Source: Euglena gracilis (lineage: Eukaryota > Euglenida > Euglenophyceae > Euglenales). From it: a DNA stretch of 64,000 nucleotides. The stretch spans positions 20,508,642 to 20,572,641 of the forward strand of contig CP154954.1 in assembly GCA_039621445.1 (NCBI GenBank), written 5' to 3'. Made by a program: the position numbers and the translations under genes. Under the pieces are notes generated by a model that did no database searches, had not been told where the DNA came from, and worked only from the letters and a program-made list of their open reading frames with translations. This document shows, in pieces, positions 10,745 through 22,313 of this stretch (the stretch's first letter is position 1; each line of letters begins with the position of its first letter).

Positions 10745-13700
10745 ATGCCCACCAAGAAGCGCCAAAACCCCAGTACTTGCACCGGTCACCACCGTCGCTT
10801 GGGGCGCGGGGAAGGAATTTTGTCCTGTGGTGACATTCAGCCAAACCCAGGCCCCGCAGTACCCCCACAGACTGAAATTGACTTCAGCGAGGACCCGGCA
10901 AGGGCTGTCGGCTTCTTGATGGCAACTGCCTCGGTCCCACCCACCCTTGCCCCACTCTTGGAAACCTCTTCGCAAGATGGCCGGAATTTACAACAGCTCC
11001 TTCTGGACCTCATTGGGGGTGACCCAGCTCAGAGCGAACAACCTTTGAACTCTGCCTCGGCCCCATTGCCACACAGCGTCGCAATGAACATTGATGCCGC
11101 ATCCCACCCCCTCTCAGGACCATGCCCTGACCTTCATCCAACTTGGGAAGAAATTGCCCACGATCGCCGTGGGTCAATCAGCCTTATCCCTCGCGGGGCC
11201 ATCCAAGCAGTGGCCGAAGTCTATTGCACACTCTTGCGCCGCCTGAACGAACAAAGCACCTGGGAAGCCATGCACGCCCTTTGGTGCTTCCCAAAGGCAG
11301 TGCTGGCACCCTTTGGCCGTGGTGGGCGCGGTCACTGGGCACGGCTTGGCCGCATCCTGCAGGCTCGTTCACGACAATACCTAAACCGCCCGACGCTTGA
11401 GAGTTGGAAGGACACTTCTCCTCCAGTGGAAGCAACTAACGCACGAAAGAGACCACGTACTAGACTGGCTGCCTCGAAAGAGGAAGAAGTAACAAAAGAG
11501 GATTTTGTCTCCAGACTAGAACGACTGGTCGGCAGGGGTGCTGTATCCAAAGCGTGCAACCTGTTGACTTCCGATGGTGTTCAAGATCCCGACAACCCCT
11601 TGGTACGTGAACGCCTCCGGCAATTGCATCCACATGAACCGCCTCCTGGACTTGGCCCAACGACCATGAGACGTTCGCTACCAGCTGCCACTTCTGAGGA
11701 AGACATGCAACAACGCCGGACAATAGTGCGAAAGGCAGTCTTCAGCTTTGGCCCAGAATCTTCCCCAGGCCCCTCTGGCTTGAGGCCCGACCACCTTCGG
11801 TGTTTGATGGGGCATGATGCAGGTTGCCACGCAGATGACCTTTTGGACGAACTCACGACCTTCTGTTATCGCACCATTGACAATGGTTTGCCAAAAGGAC
11901 CTGCGGCAATCATGGCAGCAGCCAGACTGACAGCTTTGCGAAAAGTGAAAGCAGCCAAAAACACCGATGATTTCGGCAACCAATGCCCACCTGCTCCAGA
12001 AGAAGAGGGAACCAGGCCCATAGCAGCGGGCGAATGCCTACGTCGGCTGGTAGGAAAAGTGATCATGAGACAGGAGGTGGTGAGAACAGCAGTTCGCAAC
12101 AGTCTGCCTGGACAATTTGGTGTTGGCCATTCTGATCCCTGTTCCATTGTGGCCATTGGACTTCAGCAGCTTGTCGGCTGTCTCCATCACACAGGTGCTC
12201 AGGATTGGGGTGTGTTGCAATTGGACTTTGCAAATGCCTTCAACTGCCTGCGCCGTGAGGGTATGCTGGACGCTGTTCGAGAACGTTGCCCTGAAATGAC
12301 AGCATGGATGGAGAGCTGCTACAGTGAGCATTCCACTTTGTACTGTGGGTCAACCTCCTTTCGCAGCAAAAGTGGTGTGCAACAAGGTGACCCATGTGGT
12401 CCTGCGGCGTTCGCAATTGCAGTTCAAAATCTTGTTGAAAAAGTGGGTGAGCTGGTCGGATGGCAAGCATGGTACTTGGATGATGCCCATCTCGTGGGTA
12501 CCCCAGCACAACTGGAGACAGCAGTCCGATACATTTTGCGAGAAGGACCCCTCATTGGGGTTTCCCTGAATATATCCAAGTGTCGATTGTGGGGACCTGC
12601 CTTTGGAATGGAGTGGTCCAGCCTCCCAACCAACACAACCCCGCTCCAACAAATTCCGGTGCAGGAATATTCTGAAGCAAGTGGCCTCAAGGTCCTTGGA
12701 CTGCCAGTCTGCCACCCAGCAGGGGGGGCGTTCGCCTCCACTGTTTGGGCTCCACGAGTCGAAATGGTTCTGAAGGCATGCAATCTCCTACAGCTTGTGC
12801 CAAGTGCCCATGTCCAGTACACCCTTCTGCGTCAATGTTTGGATGCATGTCGCGTCAATGACCTACTGAGGGGAACACCACTGCCGCTTGCTGGGGACCA
12901 ATGCTTATTGCTGAGCCACTGTTTACGAAACACGCTGAGTTGCATCATGACAGGACCAGTTGATGACAACCAGTGGTCACAGGCCACCTTGCCACCCCGT
13001 TTGGGGGGACTAGGAATTAAGGATCCGCAGGAATGCCGACTCGCTGCACGGTGGTCAGCCCAACTGGACTTCCTCCAAAGGGCAGTAAACGTTGTTGGGA
13101 CTTCCGGACTTCGTAATCCGCAATATGAAACCACCAGATTTTGACTCCGCACTGACATTGCTGAAGATCGTTGGTGTTGAAGGTCAACCCCTGCAGGCCT
13201 TAACAGATGACTCCACCCGTGCCACCCAACTACCACGAGAAATGGTGTCACAGAAACACTGGGGGAACGTCTGCTCAATGCTGCGCCAAAAGAAACTGCA
13301 AAACTCCCTGTCCGGATCCGATGCCATCCGATTTTCCTGCCAAACAAGGCCTCATGCCATGGCCTGGACGTGTGCAGTCCCCTCTGCTGGCACAAAAACC
13401 CTTGTTCCCACGAAAGAATTTGTTGCCCTCCTCCAATGGACGCTTGGCGCTCCTGTGGTAAAAACAGAAGAGAGCCACTCTCCCGCATGTCCACGATGCA
13501 TGAGCCCACTTGACACAGCCGGCCACCACCTCGTCTGCTGCCACCGTAACAACCTCGTTCGGCGGCACGGGGCAGTGCAAAGCTTTGTCCTGAACCTGGC
13601 ACAGCGAGCTGGCTTTCCTGCACGTCGAGAAGAAAAAGCTGAGGACGGAACTCGACCGGGCGATGTTTTCATCACTCGATTTGACGCAAATGGACCCGCA

Positions 13701-14033
13701 GCCATTGATGTCACAGTCAGACACCCACTAGCACCCTCCAGGTCACCTCCAGCTCAGGTGGACAATTGGCACACTCGACAGGAAGAAGACAAAATTGCCA
13801 AGTATGGGGACCCTTGCAAGCGACGAGGCTGGACATTTATCCCACTGGTGATGGACTGCTACGGTGGCATGAGTGAAGCAGGCCAAGGATTCGTCTCCAC
13901 ATGCATCCGCCTCCAAACAAGCCAACATAACGGCTGGGAGAGAGGGGGGTGTGGAGGCCAGTGCATGGCAGGGACTTGGAATGGCTTTGATGCGCGAGTT
14001 GGCAAGACAACTGGCATGGGGACAGTGCCCTGA
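10745..14033 (+). pseudogene. RLE-type non-LTR retrotransposon polyprotein (one frameshift)
   Basis: The ATG at 10745 starts a basic N-terminus followed within ~37 codons by CGDIQPNPGP, a 2A-like motif. Reverse transcriptase blocks follow in order: GPSGLRPDHL (~11.77 kb), LDFANAFN (motif A, ~12.22 kb), GVQQGDPCGP (motif B, ~12.37 kb) and WYLDDAHL (motif C, ~12.47 kb). The frame stops at 13144. The protein continues in the +1 frame to the stop at 14031-14033, so a single indel lies near 13.10-13.14 kb. The continuation has a CPRC...GHHLVC zinc knuckle (~13.49 kb). It then has RPGDVF...AIDVTV (13.65-13.72 kb), the pattern of the restriction-like endonuclease of R2-like LINEs. No apurinic endonuclease domain is seen. 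It probably inserted recently, since one lesion is the only break. Confidence 0.85.
10826..10855 (+). other. 2A-like peptide motif in the LINE
   Basis: The codons spell CGDIQPNPGP. The family consensus is D-x-E-x-NPGP, where the ribosome skips the last Gly-Pro bond. Here Gln replaces the usual Glu, as in other LINE N-terminal versions, so efficiency is uncertain. It lies at the protein N-terminus, upstream of the RT. Confidence 0.6.
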
Positions 14034-15384
14034 GCAACTACTTGATTGCAATAGCGGTGGTACGCATTCCCCATACTTTTGAGTGTGACTTCATCCAGTG
14101 CACCGACCACCTCTACCACCTTCGGTGGCCCACACAGAGCCAGGCCCATGAGGCCGGCTTTCTCACCCACTCTCGGACGGCTCTGAAACAACCCCAGGCA
14201 CAAATCAGCCACTCTCGGACGGCTGTGAAACCACCCCAGGCACAAATCAGCCAACCAGCCAATGACACAAACACGCCAACAGTGGCAGGCAAAACACACA
14301 CTCCCCCCCACCCCCCCCCCCGCCGCCGTATATATTGAAGATGGGACTTTCCCATTTTCCTCTAACCATGGACCGCAGGACGGGCACGGCACTCCGTACA
14401 ACCTTTATGTACTTTACACCCATAGTATCTACCGGCGACCTGTGGCCGCACAGGGAGTCATGAGGAGTTTCTCCTTGTGGCGAGGGCCAAAAGAGACATC
14501 TCCCTGGGCCCGGGGCACGGTCTGGGTGAAGCTGTGCTACCCGCCGTGTTGTTGCTTTGTAGACGAAATAAAAAAAAGGGAAAATTGCTTGGCCCCCCTT
14601 CTCACATAACAGGGCAAAGCACAGAACCAGGGAAGAAAACAACATGCAGTGACAATTAAATCTGCACATGGGCCATGGGGGGGCCACCAGTCCAAAGCCA
14701 AATGAATGTCGATAGAGAGGCCAATGGCCCAAAAGCTGGGTGGGGACCACAGCTGCCGGTGGCCACCAGTGGGGACCGATGTGGACCACAGGGACAGGCC
14801 ACGGGCCAATGAATAAAAATTCAAGTTACAGCACAAACTGGTACAGTGCACTTGTGGGCTGGCACGGAGAGGTTGGCGGGCTGACAATACTGTGGCATCT
14901 GAGAGGTCCCAGGTGCGGAAGGAAGGAGATGCGTCGCCTGAATCCATGGGCTTGGACCAGGAGCCACCGGTTTGAGTAGTTGTCAGGTGACAAAATGTCC
15001 GAATTTTTTTGTGTTTTGCATTCACCTCAGGGCTCAATGGGGTCTTGAAATTTTCAAGCGGTTTTCCGCAGTAATACACGGTGGGTAGCACAGCTTCATC
15101 CATACGTCTCTTTTGGCCCTCGCCACAAGGAGAACCTGCTCATGGGAGACAAGGCACAGGGGGGGGAGGGGGGGGGAACGAGGGGGGTTGGAAGCTGTAC
15201 AGGGGGGGGGAGGGGGGGGGTCCCCAGAAAATCACAACTGTACTGCCTACCCCCGAGACGGTTGCGACATTTTTCGTCCAATTGAGGTTGGCAATGATGG
15301 ATTTTGCGAAATTCAGATGCATTTTGCAAAATATTTGTGTCTTGTAAAAAGAGTGGTAGCCAGTATTTTCACTTTAAACACTTA
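14034..15384. other. LINE 3' flank with repeats; no gene seen
   Basis: Two tandem copies of a ~48-bp ACTCTCGGACGGCT unit lie at about 14170-14250. A 27-bp inverted repeat pairs TCTCCTTGTGGCGAGGGCC (about 14468) with its complement at about 15107-15133, which may bound a ~665-bp element. G-rich tracts with GTTGGAAGCTGTACAGGGG follow at about 15185. No open frame resembles a known protein. Confidence 0.55.
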
Positions 15385-15650
15385 ACGTGACCCCCCCTTA
15401 TTTGTCCCCCCCCCCTAATTGGCCAGAGCCCAGGTGGCCAATTAGGGGGGGGGGGGTCTCATTTCAAGGGAAAATGCCTTTATTCGGGTGTTTTTCGGGG
15501 GTTCGCGATTATGAAGGACGGGGTCCAGATGGCCAATTGGGGGGGGGGTTAGGGGTAACCCCCCCCCCCAATTTTTCCCCCCCCCGAATTGGCCAGAAGG
15601 GGGGTCCGGGCCGCCCGGAGGGCGGCCAAATAGGGGGGGAGGGGTTGGTA
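15385..15650. mobile_element. C/G-rich MITE, copy A
   Basis: It starts ACGTGACCCCCCCTTATTTG and ends CAAATAGGGGGGGAGGGGTTGGTA, giving loosely inverted ends. The interior has repeated AATTGGCCAGA and AATGCCTTTATT. The same element lies at 24358-24617, where its limits are clearer. Confidence 0.65.
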
Positions 15651-16690
15651 GTAGAAACGCAGGAAGCAGCTTCAATCACTCCCCCTTGGCACACCATGCG
15701 GAATTGAGCCAGGGTTGACGTTTTTTTGTTTTTCAACAAAGAACAAAAAAAATATGTTTTTTTTCCAAAAAAAAACACACACAAAAACATGTTTTCTTTT
15801 TTAAAAAAGTAAAATTTGACCTTTTTCCTTGCGAAATGCCCATTTTTTGAGGAAAAGGTTTTAAGGTCATTTTTTTGGTCATCAAAAGTGACGTATTTTT
15901 AGTTTTTCCGGCACCTTTAATAGACTACGAAGCTGCAGAGATGAAAAAAAGTAAAAAAAAAAGTTTAAAAAAATTCCCCCAAACCCCCATGAGGTTTTTT
16001 TGTTTTTTTTAAAAAAAACATATTTTTTCTTAGGGGGTACTACCCCCGTGTTTTTTGCCCTCTTTCGAAAGGAATTTTTGACCCCCCCCCTTATTTGACC
16101 CCCCCCCCTTATTTGAGCATTTGGGGGGTCCGTGGCCCGTGGGTGTGCTCAAATAAAGGGGGGGGTATCCTTCTCCGCCCAATGCGCCTTCACACCCAAA
16201 AATGGGGGGTCACGGGGGAAGTATGACACTTTGCAGGTAGCCGGGAGGCAACATCCATGACGTGGCATCGCGATAAAATTGGTCATTTTTTGAAAAGGGA
16301 ATTTTGTTAGGATTTTCTTGACCAACACGTTTTTGGGATGAAGTTTGGGCCATTTTTGACAAAATTCCGTTTTGGGTGGGGAAATGCACCAGTTTTTGGC
16401 ACTTCTTTCAGGGGAAAAGATTTTTGGCCCCCGCCCCGTGACCCCCCCCATGACCCCCCCGCGACCCGCACCACCCCCTTAAAAAAGCATGTTTTTTTGT
16501 TTCAAAAAAACAAGCCGTTTTTTTTAAAAAAAATTTCATCTGTCTCGGGGGGGTTGGAAGTGGGGGGGGAGGGGGGGGGTCCGGGAGGGGGGGGTTGGAA
16601 CTGTACAGGGGGGGGGAGGGGGGGGGTCCCAAGGTTTGACCAACTGTACTGCCTTGTCCCCATGACTCCCTGTGCGCACACAGGGCAGTG
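15651..16690. other. A/T- and G-rich repeat mosaic
   Basis: 15700-16060 matches the interior of the hAT-like MITE at 28515-28914: it starts CAGGGTTGACG and shares the blocks GACCTTTTTCC and TTTTTGGTCATCA. 16265-16420 is a diverged inverted copy of the A/T-rich part of the tandem unit (229-390). 16540-16630 is a run of G tracts. No gene is seen. Confidence 0.6.
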
Positions 16691-17591
16691 GTAGCTATAC
16701 TGAGGTTGCTGTACAAAGAGATCTTCGGTGACTTGGTGAGAGGTTACCCCCCCCATTATGCACCTCCTCCCCGGGAGGCCGAAACTGGGGGGGAGGTACA
16801 CTGCTTCCATACCAACCCGCTACAATTCTCTGTAGTGACTCCAGATGAATGCTCACAACACTGGTGGCAACAGGAACTCACCAAATCCTCAATTGACAAT
16901 TTGCTCGCCAAACTGCCCCCCAGGGATCAAGCCCGTTTGCTGGGGGTGTTCCCCCCGCACCCCCCTGCCCCCCCCCCCCCGCGTCCCCCCTGCGTCCCGG
17001 ATTTTGGCCGGGTACATTTTTTTGGTCGACTAAAGGAAAAGTACACACAAATTTTGTTGACGCCAAAGAAAACGAGTGGGGCCAGTTGGGCAATTCCCCC
17101 GCCCCCCGCGTCCCCCCCCCGCGCAGTGGTTTCGGTCACGGTTGGATGGCATCCCCTCCCAACTTCGCGAACCACTGCATAATCAAACCAGTTGACTACT
17201 GCCTGGGCCCGAAATGGTGGCTGGGCTTGCAAATATCCCCGACTTCACCTGATGCACTTTGTGAAGGCTGCCAAAGTGCGGTGGATCCGTTCGGGGATCA
17301 CTGGATGTGCTGCATCCGGAACAACTTCTCTCTGCGCCACAACGCCGTACAGGACGCTCTTTTCACACTTTTGTCCAACACCGGCCAAGGGGTACAGAGG
17401 GAGGTCCCAGTTCCAAATCAACCCGATGGCAGTCTACGCCCTCCTGACCTGTTGTTGGCCAGTTGGCAAGATGGTCAACCAACAGCAGTCGACATTACAA
17501 TTTGCCATTGCTTGCAAGCTTCAGAAAGAACAGCATCGAGAGAGCTTTGGCGCATATTCCTAAAGAGAAAAGAGACCAGCAAGCGCCTCAA
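16690..17591 (+). pseudogene. Degenerate LINE C-terminal fragment
   Basis: The translation holds RDQARLLG, a block common in this LINE class. After a C-rich interruption (about 16945-17120) comes CEGC...DHWMCC, a CCHC knuckle, followed by RNNFSLRHNAVQ. Then RPPDLLL...TAVDITI gives the PD and D parts of a restriction-like endonuclease. The same layout is seen at 13.49-13.72 kb but the sequence is clearly different, so this is another LINE family. Frame changes and the C-rich insert make it inactive. A MITE follows, and the coding similarity resumes at 18037. Confidence 0.75.
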
Positions 17592-18036
17592 GGAGGTTAG
17601 GCAGGGGTGGGGGGGGGCTGTGGACCCCCCCCGGTGAAGTTCACCGGTGAACGTTCACCGGGGGGGAGGGGGGGGTACTTTCGGCGGTGAAGTTCACCGG
17701 TGAAGTTCACCGGTGAACTTCACCGTTTTGATGGTTGGGGGTGAAATTTTCATGGGTAAAATTTTGCTCCTTTCCTCTCAAAATGGTCATTTTGAGGTTG
17801 ATGCTTCATGGAATTTTATCGAAATTTCCGAAAACTTGCCTGAAATGCCATTTTTTGGCCATTTTTGGCCAAAAAAAAGTGCTCTCTTGGTGAACTTCAC
17901 CGGTGAAGTTCACCGATGGGTTAGGCAGAGGGGGGGGGAGGGGTCCGGGACCCCCCGGTGAACTTTCAAACGGTGAACTTCACCATAGGGGGGGGGGAGG
18001 GGGGTCAAAACGACCAAAGTCCACTGCCTGATCTCC
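17592..18036. mobile_element. GGAGGTTAGGCAG MITE inserted in a LINE fragment
   Basis: The left end is GGAGGTTAGGCAG and the right end is CTGCCTGATCTCC, with CAA on both sides (3-bp target duplication). The interior is rich in GGTGAAGTTCACC palindromes and G runs. The LINE fragment continues on the far side. This copy is the empty reference for recombinase element 2, because it reads GAACTTTCAAACGG without interruption. Confidence 0.8.
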
Positions 18037-18236
18037 CAAGTAACGGCCCGTGCAAAGCAGGAGGCTGGACTTTCACCATGTTGGCATTCGGAACCTGGGG
18101 AGGCGGCCTGGGTCCGGAGACGTCCAAACTGCTCGGTAGGATCATCAAACGAGCAGCTGCATGGCATGACGGTGAACAGCGAACGACGCGTCACGCCAAA
18201 CTCTACCAGAGCATATCCCTAGCCCTCGCCCGAGGT
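18037..18236 (+). pseudogene. LINE fragment, continuation after the MITE
   Basis: The frame encodes CKAGGWTFTMLAFGTWGGG and then LGRIIKRAAAWHDGEQ. This matches the place of CKRRGWTFIPLVMDCYGGM in the intact LINE near 13.82 kb, the segment after the endonuclease. It therefore belongs with 16690-17591. Confidence 0.65.
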
Positions 18237-18238
18237 AG

Positions 18239-18352
18239 AGGTGACCTCTACCTCTACCTCTACCTCTACCTCTACCTCTACCTCTACCTCTACCTCTATC
18301 CCTCTACCTCCACCCAGCCCTGGCTGAGTGCTTGTGTTTTTGCTTTGTGCCG

Positions 18353-18431
<79 letters not shown>
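18239..18431. repeat. CTCTAC and GT microsatellites
   Basis: About twelve CTCTAC repeats (18239-18312) are followed by a ~80-bp GT run (18350-18431). The CTCTAC motif also occurs at about 20850 and 24210, where it belongs to another repeated segment. Confidence 0.95.
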
Positions 18432-18433
<2 letters not shown>

Positions 18434-18674
18434 GTACAAAGTAAAACATCTGTGAGGTAAGATGCGGCAGCAAGACTGGGCATTCAATTCGCTCGTGAAA
18501 ATTTTCCATCGTGAAATTTATGGCCGGCCGTTGAAAATTTCACGCATTTTTTCAAAAATTTCACTCGTCCTTAGTATGGAAGACGTATTTCCTTCGTGGT
18601 CCCTATTGAATGCAAAGAAGATTAGCGTTCATCAGCCGTGTCTGAGACGAATCTATGTTTAAGTTTGCCAGCAC

Positions 18675-19310
18675 TCATGGCCAAAAAATTGACCACAACC
18701 TGTGGTCAAAAACTGACCAGGACCTGTGGCCAAAAACTGGCCACCACCTGTGGCCCAAAACTGGCCAGCACCTGTGGCCCAAAACTGGCCAGCACCTGTG
18801 GCCAAAAACTGGCCAGCACCTGTGGCCCAAAACTGGCCACCACCTGTGGCCCAAAATTGGCCAGCACCTGTGGCCAAAAACTGGCCAGCACCTGTGGCCA
18901 AAAACTGGCCAGCACCTGTGGCCCAAAACTGGCCACCACCTGTGGCCCAAAACTGGCCACCACCTGTGGCCCAAAACTGGCCAGCACCTGTGGCCAAAAA
19001 CTGGCCAGCACCTGTGGCCCAAAACTGGCCACCACCTGTGGCCCAAAACTGGCCACCACCTGTGGCCCAAAACTGGCCAGCACCTGTGGCCAAAAACTGG
19101 CCACTGTGGCCCAAAACTGGCCACCACCTGTGGCCCAAAATTGGCCAGCACCTGTGGCCCAAAACTCCAGCACCTGTGGCCAAAAACTGACCAGCACCTG
19201 TGGCCAAAAACTGGCCAGCACCCGTGGCCAAAAACTGGCTACCACCTTTTGTGGCCCAAAACTGGCCAGCACCTATGCTGGCCACCACCTGTGGCCCAAA
19301 ATTGGCCACC
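18675..19310. repeat. ~23-bp minisatellite
   Basis: About 27 units of CTGGCCAGCACCTGTGGCC with an AAAA spacer occur, each ~23 bp, alternating among CCAAAAA/CCCAAAA and CAGCACC/CACCACC variants. Because 23 is not a multiple of three, several frames stay open through it on both strands. These are not genes. Confidence 0.95.
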
Positions 19311-19460
19311 AAACCAACAAAATCACAGTGCACCAGATTACCATTTTGGACAGACAATTTAAGATCCTAGTCACAACAATCACAGCAGAATCAGAAAATA
19401 CACGCATTGTCTCGGATGGCTGCAATAAAAACAAAATGGAGCAGTTTTGCAGGGACATGC

Positions 19461-19925
19461 TCAGGTCCAGATTATCAATTCCAATGGCTCATCATCATGT
19501 CCTCCAATGATCTCATTCCCAAGCATATAATTCAACAACTGTGAGACCTGAAGCAGAGAAAAATGAAAATTCTCTGACAGAATTGTTTGGCAAACCTTTG
19601 TCATGGGGAGCTTGGCAATACAAATCCAACACAAAGTCTTCACCAGTACACTTTCTTTCGCATCTGCAGCAGGCTGTCCACAAAGTATGAAGCCAATGGC
19701 TTTCCCAATAACGTCAGATAACACAAGTTCGAACTGTTCATGAAGTTGAACTCCACTGCCACTCTTTCAATCCTCCAGATGCCTTCTGCACATCATCCCA
19801 GTGAACAATAATTGCAACAAACATTTGTGGCAACAATTGAATTGAACCTCCGTCTCCTTGAGGACCTGCAATGAGCGTTTCCGGGCCACCCGCCCGCTTG
19901 TCCGACATGTTCATGAGAGAAAAAC
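19461..19925 (-). CDS. Possible minus-strand gene, function unknown, frame break inside
   Basis: On the minus strand an ATG near 19918 opens MNMSDKRAGGPETLIAG for about 60 codons. A second frame then runs to 19461, containing LSDVIGKAIGFILCGQP and later LLQVSQLLNYMLGNEI. The composition is free of low complexity and looks protein-like, unlike the surroundings. The two parts would need an intron or a frameshift near 19760 to join. I do not recognise the family. It could be an exon pair of a larger gene or a transposon remnant. Confidence 0.3.
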
Positions 19926-20832
19926 GGACGCTCAGAAGGAACGGCCGCTTGGGTATTTCCTAGTAGGATTCTCCTATTTTTTCAGTGAAAATATTGAAAT
20001 TTTTGAAAATTTTGAAATTTTCTGAAAAAATAAAAAATCTTGAAATTTGCCCAGTCTTGTGCGGCAGGGAAGGAGTGAGGGCAAAACCCCGCAACGGTGG
20101 TTCTTGCCGCGGTAAGTGTCTCCATCTCTCCGTTGTTGCTTCTCGTTTTGCTGCGTGCTGCTCCCCGCGGCTGGTGCTGATGTCATCGACTTGTTTGCTC
20201 GCCTGGCGTTCTGGTTGGCTTATCTTCTTTCTTCTGGCCTTTTGCTTTTACCATGTGGCATGCTTTGGTCGTAGCAGCTGCCAAACTTGACTCACCTCAA
20301 TGCCAAAATTTTAAAGAAAGTGGCTTATAAAGAAAATTTCTGCCGAGCGAAGGCAATTTTATGCAAAAAATCAGAAATTGGCCATTCTTGTCACGAATCT
20401 CTTAGGTATGGCAGTTTTTGAAACCACCCATCCGGATAGTTTTTCTCATTCGTAACCTAAATAAGAAGCGTTGAGATGCTAATTTGCCAAATTTGAGGCA
20501 TGTGGAGCCTTTTGTGGCCCTCATTGGTGCCAGTTTATGACATTTTATGGACATAGAGGTGACATAGAGGTAGAGGGGGGTCGGCACACCCCTCCCCCCC
20601 CCTCACCAACCCCCTCGCCACGCCATTTTACCCCCCCCCCCCCTTTTTAGACCCCCTCGCCACGCCATGTCAGGCCCGCCAAAGAAAATTTTCTTGGCAA
20701 ACCCCCGCGCACCCCTCCCCCCCCCATCCGGGACACCCTCGCCACGCCAAACCCCCCCCCCCCTAGCCGGATACCTCGCCACGGCGTGCCGACCCCCCAG
20801 AGGTAGAGGTAGACGTGGGTCAGATAGAGGTA
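19926..20832. other. Non-genic; C-rich CCTCGCCACGCCAT repeats
   Basis: 19970-20045 is A/T-rich. From 20575 to 20800 the motif CCCCCTCGCCACGCCAT recurs several times between C runs. The same motif recurs inverted at 23300-23530 and in diverged form near 9210-9270 and 30240-30330, so this is a further dispersed repeat family. No gene is recognised. Confidence 0.55.
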
Positions 20833-20928
20833 GAGGACTTTGACCTCTACCTCTACCTCTATCCAGCCCTGACTCAGCACGTACCGAGCACACACAGCAC
20901 GCACCGCTGTACATGTTGTACATAGAAC
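20833..20928 (+). repeat. 96-bp segment, copy 1
   Basis: It begins GAGGACTTTGACCTCTACC and ends GTTGTACATAGAAC. It recurs at 24198-24293. Copy 2 continues into GCCCCATGGAGTCCCTCAAGG. In copy 1 that continuation appears only after the MITE at 20929-22777, so the MITE is inserted in a repeated segment. Confidence 0.85.
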
Positions 20929-21428
20929 GGAGGTTAGGCAGGGGTGGGGGGGGGCCTGTGGACCCCCCCCCCCGGTGAAGTTCACCGGTGAAACTTCACC
21001 GGGGGGGGGGGGAGGGGGGGGGTACTTTCGGCGGTGAAGTTCACCGGTGAAGTTCACCGGTGAACTTCACCGTTTTGATGGTTGGGGGTGAAATTTTCAT
21101 GGGTAAAATTTTGCTCCTTTCCTCTCAAAATGGTCATTTTGAGGTTGATGCTTCATGTAATTTTATCGAAATTTCCGAAAACTTGCCCAAAATGTCATTT
21201 TTTGGCCATTTTTGGCCAAAAAGTGCTCTCTTGGTGAACTTCACCGGTGAAGTTCACCGATGGGTTAGGCAGAGGGGGGGGGGAGGGGGTCCGGGACCCC
21301 CCGGTGAACTTTAAAACCGTTAACCGTTCACGGGCTTCCCCACGTGAGGAAACGGGGTGCGTTCACGGGTGCGCACTACGGCACCCGTGAACGGACCCCG
21401 TTTTCACATATGCGCACCCGTGGTCGGT

Positions 21429-22313
21429 TCACGGGTGCACGCACGGCAGCCGTGGACGGAATTTTGCCTTTAAAAAAGGGAAAATATTTATGCAGTAGGG
21501 AAGAGGATTTGAAACAAATGGCGAACGGGCAAGGTCTCCGGGCAAGTTTTTCATTGTGCCCACGACGATGCTGTACGATTTTCGCCCGTCCATAATTTGC
21601 GGCTTGAAACTTTCGACCACCAACCGACGAAGAACCTCCCCTCGGTATCCGGTGGTGTACCCCAACAAAAGTACATTCCTCCTTTGGACCCAAAATGGTG
21701 TGTTCCCTTCGGCAGCCTTCAAAACTGTGAGCAACTCGTCCGCCTGCAAAACTGTGTTTGTCAACCCACCCTTGGCCTCCATTGCCTTTTTGGCCCTTTC
21801 GTGCGTGACGAGTGGCTTCATTAACGCATTGAACTGCGGGAACTGGGACACAGACGATGGTACAATGATGGCATAAACGGGAGCCAATGCCTTGTAAATG
21901 TTGCTTACAGCATTTACATAGGTCCGAAAACTGGACACTGGCATGGAGCGAAGGCGCCCATCTTTTCCTGCCTTCTCCTGCCTTGTCTGGACCCAGGCAT
22001 CGGCTTCCTGCTGCGTCTTGAAAAGTTCACGAGCATCAACGCACCATCTGGCCCATCCCACCAAAACTTCGTCCAAAGAGCCAAAAACAATGCCATGCCG
22101 GTTGCAAACATCCATATACTCCAAAAAACACTTTACTGCGGCATGGTTCTTGGGGCCCAAGTCACAATTTTGACCACCGGTGGGGAGACTGCCTAAAAGG
22201 GCATCCACTGCAGCAGCTCCTAGGGAGCCGGCACCACGTAAAACAGCCAGAAATTCATCTACGTTGGGGGGGCGGGGCATCTGTGCTTCCATCATGTTGG
22301 CAAAACGCTTCAT
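21429..22313 (-). CDS. Tyrosine-recombinase-like protein of element 2
   Basis: The minus-strand ATG at 22311-22313 opens MKRFANMMEAQMPRPP and gives about 294 residues. The N-terminal ~190 residues look like the helical core-binding domain of tyrosine recombinases (FRTYVNAVSNIYKALAP, VPSSVSQFPQFNALM). Near residue 235, LLLGYTTGYRGEVLRRL resembles the box that carries the first catalytic Arg (T-G-x-R-x-x-E-L). No later H-x-x-R or Tyr box follows before the stop, so the protein lacks the rest of the active site. It may be an internal-deletion derivative that needs a full-length partner. Crypton-type recombinases are the nearest class I would compare. The start is chosen because it aligns with the starts of the other two copies. 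Confidence 0.6.
   Translation of the reverse strand: MKRFANMMEAQMPRPPNVDEFLAVLRGAGSLGAAAVDALLGSLPTGGQNCDLGPKNHAAVKCFLEYMDVCNRHGIVFGSLDEVLVGWARWCVDARELFKTQQEADAWVQTRQEKAGKDGRLRSMPVSSFRTYVNAVSNIYKALAPVYAIIVPSSVSQFPQFNALMKPLVTHERAKKAMEAKGGLTNTVLQADELLTVLKAAEGNTPFWVQRRNVLLLGYTTGYRGEVLRRLVVESFKPQIMDGRKSYSIVVGTMKNLPGDLARSPFVSNPLPYCINIFPFLKAKFRPRLPCVHP

Noticed and set aside
18638-19510. Frames of up to 290 codons rich in LASTCGPK or GHHLWPKT
   Set aside because: These are translations of a 23-bp minisatellite, open in several frames on both strands at once, so no coding signal is present.
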